DNA from: Xenophilus azovorans DSM 13620
GTDB taxonomy: Bacteria; Pseudomonadota; Gammaproteobacteria; Burkholderiales; Burkholderiaceae_C
DNA length: 64,000 bases
Direction of reading: 5' to 3'
Assembly (NCBI RefSeq): GCF_000745855.1
Contig: NZ_JQKD01000025.1
Span: forward strand, 27,667-91,666
Both the position numbers and the translations under genes were made by a program. Below, piece after piece: positions 1 through 10,600 of this stretch. The first letter of the stretch is position 1; the number at the start of each line of letters is the position of its first letter. The notes under the pieces are model-generated. The model did no database searches. It was not told the origin of the DNA and saw only the letters and a program-made list of their open reading frames with translations.

Positions 1-2
1 AG

Positions 3-296
3 GGCGCGCTGGACATCCACCACGGCGCCACGGTGGGCTTCGTGGTGGAGACGCAGTGCAATTACTTCGCGCCGCTGGCCTTCCCGCAGACCGTGGAAGC
101 GGGCATCCGCGTGGCCGAGGCCGGACGTTCCAGCGTGCGCTACGAGGTCGGCCTGTTCGCCGCCGGCGCGCCGCAGGCGGCGGCGCAGGGGCATTTCGTC
201 CATGTGTACGTGGACCGCGCCACGCAGCGCCCCGTGCCCCTGCCGGATGCGCTGCGGGGCGCCCTGCAGGCACTCACATCTTCTTCATCGCCTTGA
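3..296 (+). CDS. Acyl-CoA thioesterase-like protein, 3' fragment
   Basis: This is the C-terminal part of a gene that begins before the window. The open frame runs from base 3, and the GTG at 33 is internal rather than a start. The visible 97 residues contain VETQCNYFAPLAFPQTVEAGIRV and end with a hydrophobic strand and a short polar tail. That pattern fits the second half of a single hot-dog fold of the 4HBT/YbgC type, which hydrolyses acyl-CoA thioesters. The catalytic N-terminal part is outside the window, so the substrate cannot be judged. Its stop overlaps the end of the convergent gene on the other strand by 23 bases. Confidence 0.7.
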   Translation, partial: GALDIHHGATVGFVVETQCNYFAPLAFPQTVEAGIRVAEAGRSSVRYEVGLFAAGAPQAAAQGHFVHVYVDRATQRPVPLPDALRGALQALTSSSSP

Positions 297-687
297 TGTC
301 GGCCTTGCCCTTGGCCTCCACGGCCTTGGCTTCCTTCTGGCAGGCGTTCTTGGCATCGCCCTGCATGTCGTCGCACTTCTCCTTGGCGACCTCGTAGCCG
401 GCCTTGACCTTCTCCTCGGCGACCTTGCGGGCGTGCGAGTCGCTGGGCTTGTACTGCTGCTCCAGCTCGGCCTTGGCCACGTTCTCCTGGCCCTTGGCCT
501 GCTTCTCGCACACGTCTTTGGCGTTGTCCTTGAGCGTGTCGCACTGGGCCTTGGCCGACTTGTAGTCGGCCTCGATCTTGTCCTTGGCGGCCTTGTATTC
601 CTCGCGCGTCATGGCGTTCGCGGCCTGCGTGCCGGCGAAGCAGACGGAGGCGATGGCCATCATGAGCAGGTGCTGTCTCGTGGTCAT
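274..687 (-). CDS. Secreted Lys/Ala-rich protein with a duplicated Cys motif
   Basis: This 137-residue protein has no function I can name. Residues 1-25 look like a cleavable signal peptide, a hydrophobic stretch ending AANA, so the mature protein is probably periplasmic. The mature part is highly charged and predicted helical. It holds two related units about 56 residues apart. Each has Cys-x10-Cys (C49/C60 and C105/C116) followed by a Lys-Glu/Gln-Ala-Lys stretch. The ATG at 687 is the only start that gives the signal peptide. The gene lies just downstream of the CsbD-like gene on the same strand, which hints at a stress-related role, but that is only context. The 3' end overlaps the convergent thioesterase gene. 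Confidence 0.75.
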   Translation of the reverse strand: MTTRQHLLMMAIASVCFAGTQAANAMTREEYKAAKDKIEADYKSAKAQCDTLKDNAKDVCEKQAKGQENVAKAELEQQYKPSDSHARKVAEEKVKAGYEVAKEKCDDMQGDAKNACQKEAKAVEAKGKADIKAMKKM

Positions 688-707
688 GGTCGGCGTCCTC
701 CTTGCGC

Positions 708-941
708 TCAGTACTTCTCGAACCACAGGGCCGCGGGCGTGCGGCCCTCGGCGCTCTCCCATTCCTTGACCTGCTTCTCGGCCTCGTCGCGGCTGATGCC
801 GTGGCGTTCCTGGATCTTGCCCAGGAGCTGGTCGCGCTTGCCGGCGACGACGTCGAAATCGTCGTCCGTCAGCTTGCCCCACTGCTCCTTGATCTTGCCC
901 TTGAGTTGCTTCCAGTTGCCTTCGATGGTGTCCTTGTTCAT
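708..941 (-). CDS. CsbD family stress-response-like protein
   Basis: This 77-residue soluble protein begins MNKDTIEGNWKQLKGKIKEQ and contains LTDDDFDVVAGKRDQLLGKIQ. That is the CsbD family pattern: an Asn-Trp-Lys-Gln-hydrophobic-Lys-Gly repeat followed by D-D-D and a Gly-Lys-Arg-Asp segment. CsbD-like proteins are usually induced by general stress and their biochemical role is unknown. The start is the ATG at 941, preceded by an AAGGAG-like ribosome site. It is followed at 20 bases by the secreted Cys-motif protein on the same strand, so the two may be cotranscribed. Confidence 0.88.
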   Translation of the reverse strand: MNKDTIEGNWKQLKGKIKEQWGKLTDDDFDVVAGKRDQLLGKIQERHGISRDEAEKQVKEWESAEGRTPAALWFEKY

Positions 942-1158
942 GCCGAACTCCTTTGCTTGAAACATCCGGCGGTCTATGCGCTGCGCCCCGTTGCGCAGGG
1001 CGCCTTGCCGCCGTGGGATCCAGTCTGGTGGCCGGGCGAAAACGGACCGGTAGGACGCCCCGGCGAGGCCCCGTAGGCGCGGGCCGACGGGCTTCGTGAT
1101 AATGGCTGCGACACCCCTTTTCGCCCGAGACAACGCCCGAGCCGCCCGGCGCCGCACC

Positions 1159-2370
1159 ATGATCATCACCAGCCTCCTGGACACCGACCTGTACAAGTTC
1201 ACGATGATGCAGGTGGTGCTGCACCACTTCCCGGGCGCGAAGGTGGAGTACCGCTTCAAGTGCCGAAACCCGGGCATCAACCTGGCGCGCTTCGCCTCCG
1301 AGATCCGCGAGGAGGTGCGCGGGCTGTGCCAGCTGCGCTTCAAGGAGGCAGAGCTTGCCTACCTGCGCTCCATGCGCTTCATCAAGAGCGACTTCATCGA
1401 CTTCCTGGGCCTGTTCCAGCTCAACGAGAAGTACATCGACATCGTTCCCCAGGCCAGCGGCGAGCTGGAGATCAGCATCCGCGGCCCCTGGCTGCACACC
1501 ATCCTGTTCGAGATCCCGGTGCTGGCGATCGTCAACGAGGTGTACTTCCGCAACACGCAGCCGCAGCCCGACCTGGCCGAGGGGCGCCGGCGGCTGGAGG
1601 CCAAGATCGAGCAGCTCCAGGGCGAGGGGCTGGAGGACCTGAAGATCGCCGACTACGGCACGCGCCGGCGCTTCTCCAAGGAGTGGCACGAGGAAGTGCT
1701 GCGTACCCTGGCCGCGCGCCTGGGCGCGGTGACGCCCGGCGCGCCCGTCACCGAGCGCCAGCCGCAGCTGGCCGGCACCAGCAACGTGCTCTATGCGATG
1801 AAGCTGGGCCTGATCCCCCTGGGCACGATGGCGCACGAGTACCTTCAGGCCTGCCAGGCGCTGGGGCCGCGGCTGCGCGACAGCCAGACCTACGGCTTCG
1901 AGATGTGGGCGCGCGAGTACCGCGGCGACCTGGGCATCACGCTGTCGGACGTGTACGGCATGGACGCCTTCCTGCGCGACTACGACCTGTACTTCTGCAA
2001 GCTGTTCGACGGCGCGCGCCACGACAGCGGCGATCCGTTCCAGTGGGGCGAGCGCATGATCGCCCACTACATCGCCAACCGGGTGGACCCGCGCACCAAG
2101 ACGCTGATCTTCAGCGACAGCCTGACCATGCCGCGCACCATCGAGCTGTACCGGCAGTTCCGCGGCCGCTGCATCCTGGCCTTCGGCATCGGCACCAACC
2201 TGACCAACGACCTGGGCTACGAGCCGCTGCAGATCGTGATCAAGATGATCCGCTGCAACGGCCAGCCGGTGGCCAAGCTCTCGGACACGCCGTCCAAGAA
2301 CATGTGCGAGGACGAGAAGTACCTGGCCTACCTGCGCCAGGTGTTCCAGATCGAGCAGCCCGCCGCATGA
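1159..2370 (+). CDS. pncB: Nicotinate phosphoribosyltransferase
   Basis: The 403-residue enzyme converts nicotinate and phosphoribosyl pyrophosphate to nicotinate mononucleotide in cytoplasmic NAD salvage. Recognisable parts are the N-terminal [13 protein letters not shown] motif, the YRFKCRN region, the loop [22 protein letters not shown] with the family's phosphorylated histidine, and the phosphate-binding region [13 protein letters not shown]. Length matches the family at about 400. An in-frame ATG at 1096 would add 21 residues unrelated to the family, so I chose 1159. The stop overlaps the ATG of the antiporter gene (ATGA), which suggests translational coupling. Confidence 0.95.
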   Translation: MIITSLLDTDLYKFTMMQVVLHHFPGAKVEYRFKCRNPGINLARFASEIREEVRGLCQLRFKEAELAYLRSMRFIKSDFIDFLGLFQLNEKYIDIVPQASGELEISIRGPWLHTILFEIPVLAIVNEVYFRNTQPQPDLAEGRRRLEAKIEQLQGEGLEDLKIADYGTRRRFSKEWHEEVLRTLAARLGAVTPGAPVTERQPQLAGTSNVLYAMKLGLIPLGTMAHEYLQACQALGPRLRDSQTYGFEMWAREYRGDLGITLSDVYGMDAFLRDYDLYFCKLFDGARHDSGDPFQWGERMIAHYIANRVDPRTKTLIFSDSLTMPRTIELYRQFRGRCILAFGIGTNLTNDLGYEPLQIVIKMIRCNGQPVAKLSDTPSKNMCEDEKYLAYLRQVFQIEQPAA

Positions 2371-3776
2371 AGGCGGCGGCCACCCTGGCGGCCGGCCTGG
2401 CCGCGCTGCTGCTGCCCGCCGCCGCGGGCGCCGCCGAGATCGACGGCGCGGCGCTGTCGCCGCTGTGGGCCGTGCCCTTCGCCGGCATCCTGCTGTCGAT
2501 CGCGCTGCTGCCGATGCTGGCGCCGGGCTTCTGGCACCACCACTTCGGCAAGGTGGCGGCCGCCTGGTCGCTGGCCTTCCTGCTGCCCTTCGCCGCGGCG
2601 TTCGGCCCGGCCGCCACCGGCAGCCAGTTCGTGCATGCGCTGGTGGGCGAGTACATCCCCTTCATCCTGCTGCTGACGGCGCTGTTCACCGTGGCCGGCG
2701 GCATCCACATCCGCGGCAACCTGCACGGCTCGCCGGGGCTGAACACCGTCATCCTCGCCATCGGCGCGGTGCTGGCCAGCGTGATGGGCACGACCGGCGC
2801 CTCGATGCTGCTGATCCGCCCGCTGATCCGCGCCAACGACAACCGGCGCCACCGGGTGCACGTGGTCGTGTTCTTCATCTTCATCGTGTCGAACGTCGGC
2901 GGCTCGCTCACGCCGCTGGGCGACCCGCCGCTGTTCCTGGGCTTCCTCAAGGGCGTGGATTTCTTCTGGACGACGGTCCACCTGCTGCCCGACACGCTGT
3001 TCATGCTGGCCGCGCTGCTGGCCGGCTTCTATGCGCTGGACCGCTTCTACTACCGGAACGAGGGCGTGATGCCGCTGGACCCGACGCCCGACACGCGCGG
3101 CGTCGTCTTCGACGGCGCGGCCAACTTCTGGCTGCTGGCCGCCATCGTGGGGCTGGTGCTGATGAGCGGGGTGTGGCAGTCGACCGTGGCCTTCGACGTC
3201 TTCGGCACGCCGGTCGGCCTGCCGGGCCTGGTGCGCGACGCCGGCCTCATCGCCGTGACGCTGGTGTCGCTCAAGATCACGCGCCGCGAGGTGCACGAGG
3301 CCAACCAGTTCGGCTGGGAGCCGATGCTGGAGGTCGCCAAGCTCTTCGCCGGCATCTTCCTGACCATCGTGCCGGTGATCGCCATGCTCAAGGCCGGCAC
3401 CGAGGGGCCCTTCGGCGCCATCGTCGCCGCCGTCACGCGGCCCGACGGCCAGCCCAGCCCGGCGGCGTACTTCTGGGCCACGGGCGCGCTCAGCTCCTTC
3501 CTGGACAACGCGCCGACCTACCTGGTCTTCTTCAACACCGCCGGGGGCGACGCCGCCACGCTGATGACCACCCATGCCGCCACGCTGGCCGCCATCTCGG
3601 CCGGCGCGGTGTTCATGGGCGCCAACAGCTACATCGGCAACGCGCCCAACCTGATGGTCAAGGCCATCGCCGAGAGCCGCGGCGTGCGGATGCCCAGCTT
3701 CTTCGGCTACATGGCCTGGTCGTGCGGCATCCTGCTGCCGCTGTTCGTCATCGCCACTTTCATCTTCTTCCGCTGA
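2367..3776 (+). CDS. Sodium:proton antiporter, NhaD / CitM-like permease family
   Basis: This 469-residue polytopic inner-membrane protein opens with a hydrophobic signal-like segment (1-23) and has about 11-12 further hydrophobic helices. Two family signatures are clear: [18 protein letters not shown] in the first half and [19 protein letters not shown] in the second. Both are typical of NhaD Na+/H+ antiporters and the wider ArsB/NhaD ion-transporter superfamily. Ion specificity is inferred from the family, not shown. The ATG at 2367 overlaps the pncB stop by four bases. The 2-hydroxyacid dehydrogenase follows after five bases. Confidence 0.85.
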   Translation: MKAAATLAAGLAALLLPAAAGAAEIDGAALSPLWAVPFAGILLSIALLPMLAPGFWHHHFGKVAAAWSLAFLLPFAAAFGPAATGSQFVHALVGEYIPFILLLTALFTVAGGIHIRGNLHGSPGLNTVILAIGAVLASVMGTTGASMLLIRPLIRANDNRRHRVHVVVFFIFIVSNVGGSLTPLGDPPLFLGFLKGVDFFWTTVHLLPDTLFMLAALLAGFYALDRFYYRNEGVMPLDPTPDTRGVVFDGAANFWLLAAIVGLVLMSGVWQSTVAFDVFGTPVGLPGLVRDAGLIAVTLVSLKITRREVHEANQFGWEPMLEVAKLFAGIFLTIVPVIAMLKAGTEGPFGAIVAAVTRPDGQPSPAAYFWATGALSSFLDNAPTYLVFFNTAGGDAATLMTTHAATLAAISAGAVFMGANSYIGNAPNLMVKAIAESRGVRMPSFFGYMAWSCGILLPLFVIATFIFFR

Positions 3777-3781
3777 GGTTC

Positions 3782-4771
3782 ATGTCCATGAGCAAGCCCA
3801 AGGTCCTGGTCGCCCGTGCCGTCTTTCCCGAGGCCATCGCGCGGCTGGAAGAGCATTTCGAGGTCGAGACCAATCCCGACGATGCGCTGTGGAGCAAGGC
3901 GCAGCTCATCGGGAAGCTGAAGGGCAAGGCGGGCGTCTTCACCACCGGCAGCGAGCGCATCGACGCCGAGGTGCTCGACGCCTGCCCGGACCTGAGGATC
4001 TGCGCCAACATGGCCGTGGGCTACAACAACTTCGACGTGCCGGCCATGACCGCGCGCGGCGTGCTCGCCACCAACGCGCCGGACGTGCTGACCGAGACCA
4101 CCGCGGACTTCGGCTTCGCGCTGCTGATGGCCACGGCCCGCCGCCTCACCGAGAGCGAGCATTTCCTGCGCGCCGGGAAGTGGACCAAATGGTCCTACGA
4201 CATGTTCGCCGGCGGCGAGGTGCACGGCAGCACGCTGGGCATCATCGGCATGGGCCGCATCGGGCAGGGCATCGCCAAGCGCGGCGCGCACGGCTTCGGC
4301 ATGAAGGTGATCTACCACAACCGCTCGCGCCTCGCGCCCGCGCTGGAAGCGGAATGCAAGGCCGGCTACGCCGGCAAGGAAGAGCTGCTGAAGACCGCCG
4401 ACCACGTGGTGCTGGTGGTGCCGTACACGCCCGAATCGCACCACACCATCGGCGCGGCCGAGCTGGCGCTGATGAAGCCGACCGCCACGCTGATCAACAT
4501 CGCGCGCGGCGGCATCGTCGACGACGCGGCGCTCGCCGCGGCGCTGCGCGAGAAGCGCATCGCCGCCGCCGGGCTCGACGTGTTCGAGGGCGAACCCCAG
4601 GTGCATCCCGACCTGCTGACCGTGCCCAACGTGGTGCTCACCCCGCACATCGCCAGCGCCACGGTGCCGACGCGTCGCGCGATGGCCGACCTGGCGGTGG
4701 ACAACCTGGTCGGCTACCTGGTGCACGGCGAGCCGAAGACGCCGCTGAACCCGGAGGTGGTGAAGGCCTGA
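3782..4771 (+). CDS. 2-hydroxyacid dehydrogenase (GhrB-like glyoxylate/hydroxypyruvate reductase)
   Basis: The 329-residue NAD(P)H-dependent enzyme belongs to the D-isomer-specific 2-hydroxyacid dehydrogenases. The substrate-binding signature NMAVGYNNFDV lies near residue 80. The Rossmann motif is GIIGMGRIGQGIA, around 152. The catalytic residues are readable as Arg in NIARGGIVDD, Glu in GLDVFEGEP and His in LTPHIAS. These, and the overall length, fit glyoxylate/hydroxypyruvate reductases of the GhrB type, but the exact substrate cannot be settled. A second in-frame ATG two codons in (3788) is an alternative start. The stop overlaps the rmuC ATG as TGATG. Confidence 0.88.
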   Translation: MSMSKPKVLVARAVFPEAIARLEEHFEVETNPDDALWSKAQLIGKLKGKAGVFTTGSERIDAEVLDACPDLRICANMAVGYNNFDVPAMTARGVLATNAPDVLTETTADFGFALLMATARRLTESEHFLRAGKWTKWSYDMFAGGEVHGSTLGIIGMGRIGQGIAKRGAHGFGMKVIYHNRSRLAPALEAECKAGYAGKEELLKTADHVVLVVPYTPESHHTIGAAELALMKPTATLINIARGGIVDDAALAAALREKRIAAAGLDVFEGEPQVHPDLLTVPNVVLTPHIASATVPTRRAMADLAVDNLVGYLVHGEPKTPLNPEVVKA

Positions 4772-6231
4772 TGGATACGTTCCCCCTGGAGACCTGGCTG
4801 CTGCTGGCGCTGGCGGCGGTCAATCTCGTCCTGCTGCTGTGGCTGCTGCTGCGCCGCCCGCCGCCGCCCGACGGCGGGGTGTTGTCCTCCGTCGTCGGCG
4901 CGGCCGTCGACAAGTCCGAGCGCAGCCTGCGCCAGGAGCTTGCCGAATCCGCCCGCGCGACGCGCCAGGAAAGTGCGCAGCAGCTTGCCACCTTCCAGCA
5001 GACGCTGCTGGCCCAGGGCGCGGAGACGGCGCGCACGCAGAACGCGCAGATCGACGCCTTCGCCCAGCAACTGGCGCGCATGCAGGGCTCGCTGGGCGAG
5101 ACGCTCAACACCCAGCTCCACGGCCTGACCGAATCCAACGCGCGCCGGCTGGCCGAGGTGCGCGCCACCACAGAGCAGCTGGCGCAGACGCTCAACACGC
5201 AGCTGCAGGCGCTGAGCGAGACCAACGCGCGCCGCATGGCCGAGGTGCGCGCGACGATGGAGCAGCAGCTCGCGCAACTGCAGGCCAGCAACGCCACCAA
5301 GCTCGACGAGATGCGCCAGGTGGTGGACGAGAAGCTGCAGACCACGCTGGAGGCGCGCCTGGGCGAGAGCTTCAAGCAGGTGGCCGAGCGGCTGGAACAG
5401 GTCTACAAGGGCCTGGGCGAGATGCAGACGCTGGCGCAGGGCGTGGGCGACCTCAAGCACCTGCTGACCAACGTGAAGACGCGCGGCATGTTCGGCGAGG
5501 CGCAGCTCGGCGCGCTGCTGGAGCAGGTGCTCTCGCCCGAGCAGTACGCCGCGCAGGTGGCCACGCGCCCGGACCTGCGGCACGCGGTGGACTTCGCCAT
5601 CCGCCTGCCGGGACGCTCCGAGGGCGGGCAGCCGGTCTGGCTGCCGATCGACGCCAAGTTCCCCAACGAGGACTACGAGCGCCTGCTGGACGCCCAGCAG
5701 CGCGCCGACGCGCTCGCGGCGGAGGCGGCGGCCAAGGCGCTGGAGACGCGCATCCGCCTGGAGGCGCGCGGCATCCGCGAGAAGTACGTCGAGCCGCCGC
5801 ACACCACCGACTTCGCCATCCTGTTCCTGCCCACCGAGGGCCTGTACGCCGAGGTGCTGCGCCGGCCGGGCCTGGTGGAGTCGCTGCAGCGTGAGCACCG
5901 CGTCACGCTGGCCGGGCCGACCACGCTGCTGGCCATGCTCAACTCGCTGCAGATGGGCTTTCGCACGCTGGCGCTGGAAAAGCGCAGCAGCGAGGTCTGG
6001 CAGGTGCTGGGCGCGGTGAAGACCGAGTTCATGAAGTTCGGCGAGGTGCTGGACAAGGTGAAGAAGCAGACGCAGACCGTGCTCAACACGCTCGACCAGA
6101 CGCAGACGCGCACCAACGTGCTGACGCGCCGGCTGCGCAGCGTCGAGGCGCTGCCCGATGCGCAGGCCCAGGCGCTGCTGCCCGGCCTGGACGCGGCGGC
6201 CGGCGGGGCGGACGACGAGGGCGGCGCTTGA
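4771..6231 (+). CDS. rmuC: DNA recombination protein RmuC
   Basis: The 486-residue protein has one N-terminal membrane segment (about residues 7-28), a long coiled coil (about 50-220) and the C-terminal RmuC nuclease-like domain (about 240-450). Marks of that domain are LLTNVKTRGMFGEAQLGALL, WLPIDAKFPNEDYERL and TDFAILFLPTEGLYAEVLR. RmuC limits rearrangement at inverted repeats. Its PD-(D/E)XK-like fold suggests a nuclease, though direct evidence is limited. The coiled coil has a tandem 29-residue repeat starting at bases 5104 and 5191. The start overlaps the preceding stop (TGATG). Confidence 0.93.
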   Translation: MDTFPLETWLLLALAAVNLVLLLWLLLRRPPPPDGGVLSSVVGAAVDKSERSLRQELAESARATRQESAQQLATFQQTLLAQGAETARTQNAQIDAFAQQLARMQGSLGETLNTQLHGLTESNARRLAEVRATTEQLAQTLNTQLQALSETNARRMAEVRATMEQQLAQLQASNATKLDEMRQVVDEKLQTTLEARLGESFKQVAERLEQVYKGLGEMQTLAQGVGDLKHLLTNVKTRGMFGEAQLGALLEQVLSPEQYAAQVATRPDLRHAVDFAIRLPGRSEGGQPVWLPIDAKFPNEDYERLLDAQQRADALAAEAAAKALETRIRLEARGIREKYVEPPHTTDFAILFLPTEGLYAEVLRRPGLVESLQREHRVTLAGPTTLLAMLNSLQMGFRTLALEKRSSEVWQVLGAVKTEFMKFGEVLDKVKKQTQTVLNTLDQTQTRTNVLTRRLRSVEALPDAQAQALLPGLDAAAGGADDEGGA

Positions 6232-6247
6232 GCTGCGTGCGCCCGTC

Positions 6248-7438
6248 ATGAACGGCGCCGAGCTGCTGCGCCTGATCGCCGCGCAGGTGTGCCTGCACGC
6301 CACCATGGCCGGCATGCGCCTGGCGACGCCGCTGCTGGCGCTGCAGCAGGGCCACAGCGCCGCCGCGGTGGGCGTGCTGATCGCGCTGTTCGCGCTCACG
6401 CAGGTGTTCCTGGCGCTGCCGGCCGGCCGCTTCGCCGACCGGCACGGCTTCAAGCGGCCGCTGCGGCTGTCGGTGGTCGCGGCCGTGGCGGGGCCGGCGA
6501 TGGCCGTCGCCTGGCCGCACTTCGGAGTGCTGTGCGTGGCCGCGCTGCTGACCGGCGGCGCCACCGGCGCGACCGTGATCGCGCTGCAGCGCCACGTCGG
6601 CCGCGCCGCGCATGGGCCGGCGCAGCTCAAGCGCGTGTTCAGCTGGCTGGCCATCGCGCCGGCGGTGGCCAATTTCCTCGGCCCCTTCGCCGCCGGGCTG
6701 CTCATCGACCACGCGAGCGCGCCCTTCGGCGGACAGGCGGCCGATCCGCTGGCCTTCCGCCTGTGCTTCGTGCTGCTGGCGCTGCTGCCGGTGGCCTGCT
6801 GGCTGCTGGTGCGCCGCGCGCAGGAGCCGGCGCCCACGCCGCCGCCCGCCGGCCAGGCGCCCACGCGCGCCTGGGACCTGCTGCACGCACCGATGTTCCG
6901 CCGGCTGCTGTTCGTCAACTGGCTGCAGTCCTCCAGTTGGGATGTGCACGCCTTCGTGCTGCCGGTGCTGGGCCACGAGCGCGGGCTGGGCGCCTCCGCC
7001 ATCGGCGCCATCCTCGGCGCCTTCGCCGTGGCCGCCGCGCTGGTGCGCGTGCTGCTGCCGCTCTTGGCGGCGCGCGCGACCGAGCGCAGCGTCATCCTCG
7101 CTTCCACCGCCGTCACGGTGCTGGTGTTCGCGGTCTACCCGCTGCTGCACTCGCCGTGGACGATGGCCGCCTGCTCGGTGGCGCTGGGCTTCGCGCTCGG
7201 CGCCGTGCAGCCGATGGTGATGAGCATGCTGCACCAGATCACCCCGCACGATCGGCACGGCGAGGCGCTGGGGCTGCGGCTGATGACCATCAACGCGTCG
7301 AGCGTGGCCATGCCGATGCTGTTCGGCTCGCTGGGCGCGCTGATCGGGATCGGTGGCGTGTTCTGGGTGATCGGCGCGGTGGTGGCGCTGGGCATGCCGG
7401 CGGTGCGAGGGCTCAAGACGCCGCAGGGTCGGCATTGA
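6248..7438 (+). CDS. MFS transporter
   Basis: The 396-residue protein has about 12 hydrophobic helices and a central loop rich in proline (around residues 195-215), the usual two-halves layout of major facilitator permeases. The loop after helix 2 carries the motif-A-like GRFADRHGFKRPLRL. Nothing in the sequence shows the substrate. It most resembles small drug- or metabolite-efflux types. The ATG at 6248 lies 16 bases after rmuC, so it may be the last gene of that run. A GC-rich repeat element follows. Confidence 0.82.
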   Translation: MNGAELLRLIAAQVCLHATMAGMRLATPLLALQQGHSAAAVGVLIALFALTQVFLALPAGRFADRHGFKRPLRLSVVAAVAGPAMAVAWPHFGVLCVAALLTGGATGATVIALQRHVGRAAHGPAQLKRVFSWLAIAPAVANFLGPFAAGLLIDHASAPFGGQAADPLAFRLCFVLLALLPVACWLLVRRAQEPAPTPPPAGQAPTRAWDLLHAPMFRRLLFVNWLQSSSWDVHAFVLPVLGHERGLGASAIGAILGAFAVAAALVRVLLPLLAARATERSVILASTAVTVLVFAVYPLLHSPWTMAACSVALGFALGAVQPMVMSMLHQITPHDRHGEALGLRLMTINASSVAMPMLFGSLGALIGIGGVFWVIGAVVALGMPAVRGLKTPQGRH

Positions 7439-7444
7439 AATGAA

Positions 7445-7505
7445 GCACCCCCCAAGCCGCTTCGCGGCTCCCCCCTCTCTCGCCTTCGGCGGGAGGGGGG
7501 CGCAC
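7445..7505. repeat. GC-rich intergenic repeat element (CACCCCCCAAGC type)
   Basis: The stretch begins CACCCCCCAAGC (7446) and folds into two hairpins. One pairs AGCCGC with GCGGCT. The larger one pairs CCCCCCT with AGGGGGG around a TCGCCTTCGGCGG core. A related copy in the other orientation lies at 41940-42012, sharing the CACCCCCAAGC end and a C-run/G-run stem. Such elements are common between genes in Comamonadaceae and may act as terminators or mRNA stabilisers. The rest of 7506-7678 shows nothing I can name apart from the ribosome site of the next gene. Confidence 0.55.
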
Positions 7506-7678
7506 CCAGAGGCCTGGCAGAGCCAGTTCCTCGGGTGCCCTGAGGGCTTCGCTGCGCTCGCCGACCGGGATGGTGCGTTTCATGCGATGCGGGTGGTGTG
7601 CCGCGCCATGGACAACTGATTCATCGACATGCCGGGCCGGTATGCTCGGCCGGTTCCATTGAAGGGGAGTGAGCGACG

Positions 7679-10600
7679 ATGCGACGTTTCGAACTGGTCG
7701 AGGGCAACTCCAGCAAGTTCTGGGAGGTGGAGCAGGCAGGCAGCGACCTGAACATCCGCTGGGGCCGCATCGGCACCGCGGGCCAGAGCCAGACCAAATC
7801 CTTCGACGACGAGGCCAAGGCCGCGGCCGCGCTGACCAAGCTGGTGAGCGAGAAGACCGGCAAGGGCTACAAGGAGGCGGGCGTGGCGGCCGGCGCCACC
7901 ATCGGCAGGACCGAGGCCAAACCCCAGGCCGACGCTCCGGCGCCCGCAGCCGCATCGGCGGCGCCGGTCGCCGCGCCCGCACTGCCCGTTGCCGCCGAAA
8001 GCCTGGACAGCCAGTGCGACCGCGTGTTCGAGGCGGTGCGCGCCGAGATCGCCGGGGGCGCGCTCAAGCTGGGCGACAAGCTCTCCGCCGCCGTGCTCAA
8101 GCGCCAGCATGGCGTGAGCGAGCAAGGCGCAGCCATGGCCTTCGAGCGGCTCAAGAACAGCGGCATGCTGTACGGCTGGGGCGGCACGGCACAGGTGCAG
8201 GACAGGGCCCAGGCCCTCGCGCTGGCGTTGGGCGAACAGGCGCAGGGGGCTGTCGCCGGTGCTGCGCCGGCCGCTGCTGCGCCGGCGGCCGAAGGCACGC
8301 CGCCGTGGCTGGCGCAGGGCGAACCGCTGCGGCTGACGGAGACCGTCCGCGCCGCCGCCTACGCCACGCGCCGCCACCCGCAGCCCGTCACGCCGCGCAG
8401 CGTGGCCGCCGCCTGGCATCTGGCGCGCTCGAAGACGGAACTGAGCGTCGACGTCAGCGCGACGGACGCCGCGCTGCGCCCCGCGCTGCAGCGCATGCTG
8501 GACCGCACGGCGCTGGCCGAGCCTGCCGCGGACGCGGAGGCCGACACGCTGCTGCTCGCGCTGGCGCTGGGCACCACCGGCTACTACGGCGAGAGCGAAC
8601 CCGGCGCGGCCATCGTCGACTACCTGGTGGCGCAGTACGGCCTGCCGGGCGCGGTGGACGTGTTCCTGGCCGCCCAGCGCGTGAAGGTCGACACCACCTA
8701 CGACCGCAACGCCAAGGCCCGCAAGAGCGGCTTCACCGCCGCCGTCAGCCGCCCCATGAGCAACGGCTGGCGCGGCCCGCTGGGGCAGGGCGAGGAGGCG
8801 CTGCGCAAGCACCTGGCCGCCGCGCCCGAGGCCGTGTGGCAGGACTGCGCCGACCGCATCGAGGCGGCGCTGCCGTCGCTGCACGCCAGCCGCCAGCCGG
8901 TCGTCGCGCTGCTGCTGCCCGACCGGCCGCAGCTCTCCGACGCGCTGGCGCTGCGGCTGGCCGGCGAGAAGGACACGCCCGACACGGCGCACTGGCTGCT
9001 GCTCACCGCGAACGATCCCGCCGCCCTCGCGGCGGCGGCGAAGGTGCGGCTGAGCTATTCCAGCGGCTTCTGGGGCTACGCCCGGATGGCGGCCACCGCG
9101 CTCGTCGAGCGGGGCACGGCCGCCGTCGACGTGCTGGAGCGCGGTGCCGCGCAGGACGAGGCCGGCGAGGCGCTGGCCGCCATCGGCACGCCCGAGGCGG
9201 TGGCGGCGCTGGCCCGGGTGGCGAGCACGTCGAAGGCGGCGCTCGCGCGCCTGTCGCTGGCGGTGGACCGCTGGCCGCAGGCGGCGATCGTGGCGCTGTC
9301 GAAGCTGGTCGCCGCCGGCGGCAAGGACGCCGGCCTGCTCACGCCCAGCCTCACGCGCCTGCTGCGCGCGCACGGCGGCCTGGTCGACGGCCTGCGCCCC
9401 TGGCTCGATGCCGGCGCGCAGGGCGCCATCGACCGGCAGCTGGCCCTGCTGTCCGGCCCCGCCGAGGTGGCCGGGGCGGACGAACTGCCCGGCGTGCTGG
9501 CCTCGCCGCCCTGGCTGGCCAAGGTGCAGAAGAAGGCCGCGGGCGTGCTCGCGCTGGAGCCGCTGCCGCTGGCGTCGGTGGAGCAGTGGGCGCCGGGCGA
9601 ACGCGAGGCGGCCCTGCGCCTGAACCAGTGGCAGCAGCAGCGCCACGACAAGGCGGCCAAGGACGTGCTGGCGCTCATCGACGAGCTGGGTTTCGACGAC
9701 CGCAAGAAGTACTTCGGCGCCATCGGCGAAGCGGCCGCCGCCGCCATCCGCCGGCGCGATGCGCAGGGCCTGGTCGATGCCTGGCATGCGATGGTGGCCG
9801 AGCGCAAGAAAGAGCGCTACTACTGGTTCTGGTTCGACGCGCAGTACGTGCCCGTGCTGCCGCCGGACGTGGCCGTGCCGTTCTGGAACGCGGTGGCCGG
9901 CGAGACCGAAACCAACGGCGCCGCTTACGTGATGGCCTCGCTGGGCCTGCCGGCGCTGCCCGGCCTGCTGTCGGTGGTGCGCTCCAAGCCGAGCGAGAAC
10001 CTGCCGCTGGCGCTGAACTACGGCGCCGTCGAACTGGCCGCGCCCGCGGCGCGCGCCTTCGCCAAGCTCAAGTCGGTGCGTGAGGCCGGCCGGGCCTGGC
10101 TGCTGCGCTACCCCGAGCATGCGGCCTGCGGCCTCGTCGCGCCGGCGCTGGGCAAGGCCGGCGAGGCGCGCGACTGCGCCGGCTCCGCGCTGCGGCTGCT
10201 GCAGGCCCAGGGCCACGGCGCGCTGCTGCTGGAGGTGGCCGGCCGCTACGGCGACGAGGCCGCGGTGCAGGCCCTGCGCGCCGTGCTGGACGAGAGCCCG
10301 CTCGACCGCTTCCCCACCAAGCGCGCGAAGCTGCCCGAGTGGTGGCAGCCGCGCGGCTGGCGCCGGCCCGAGTTGCTGAACGGCAAGGCGCTGCCCGACG
10401 AGGCGCTGGATCACCTGGGCCAGATGCTCACCTTCCCGACCAACGAGGAGGTCTACGGCGGCATCGCCGTCGTCCAGGAAGCATGCCGGCCCGGAACGCT
10501 GGCCGACTTCGCCTGGGACGGCTTCAGCGCCTGGCTGGAGGCGGGCGGCCCGAGCAAGGAAGGCTGGGCGCTCACCGCGCTGGGCCTCTTCGGCAACGAC

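Noticed and set aside
274..2067. A 597-codon minus-strand protein running through pncB into the Cys-motif gene.
   Set aside because: Only the last 137 codons (from 687) make a sensible protein with a signal peptide. The rest is antisense to pncB.
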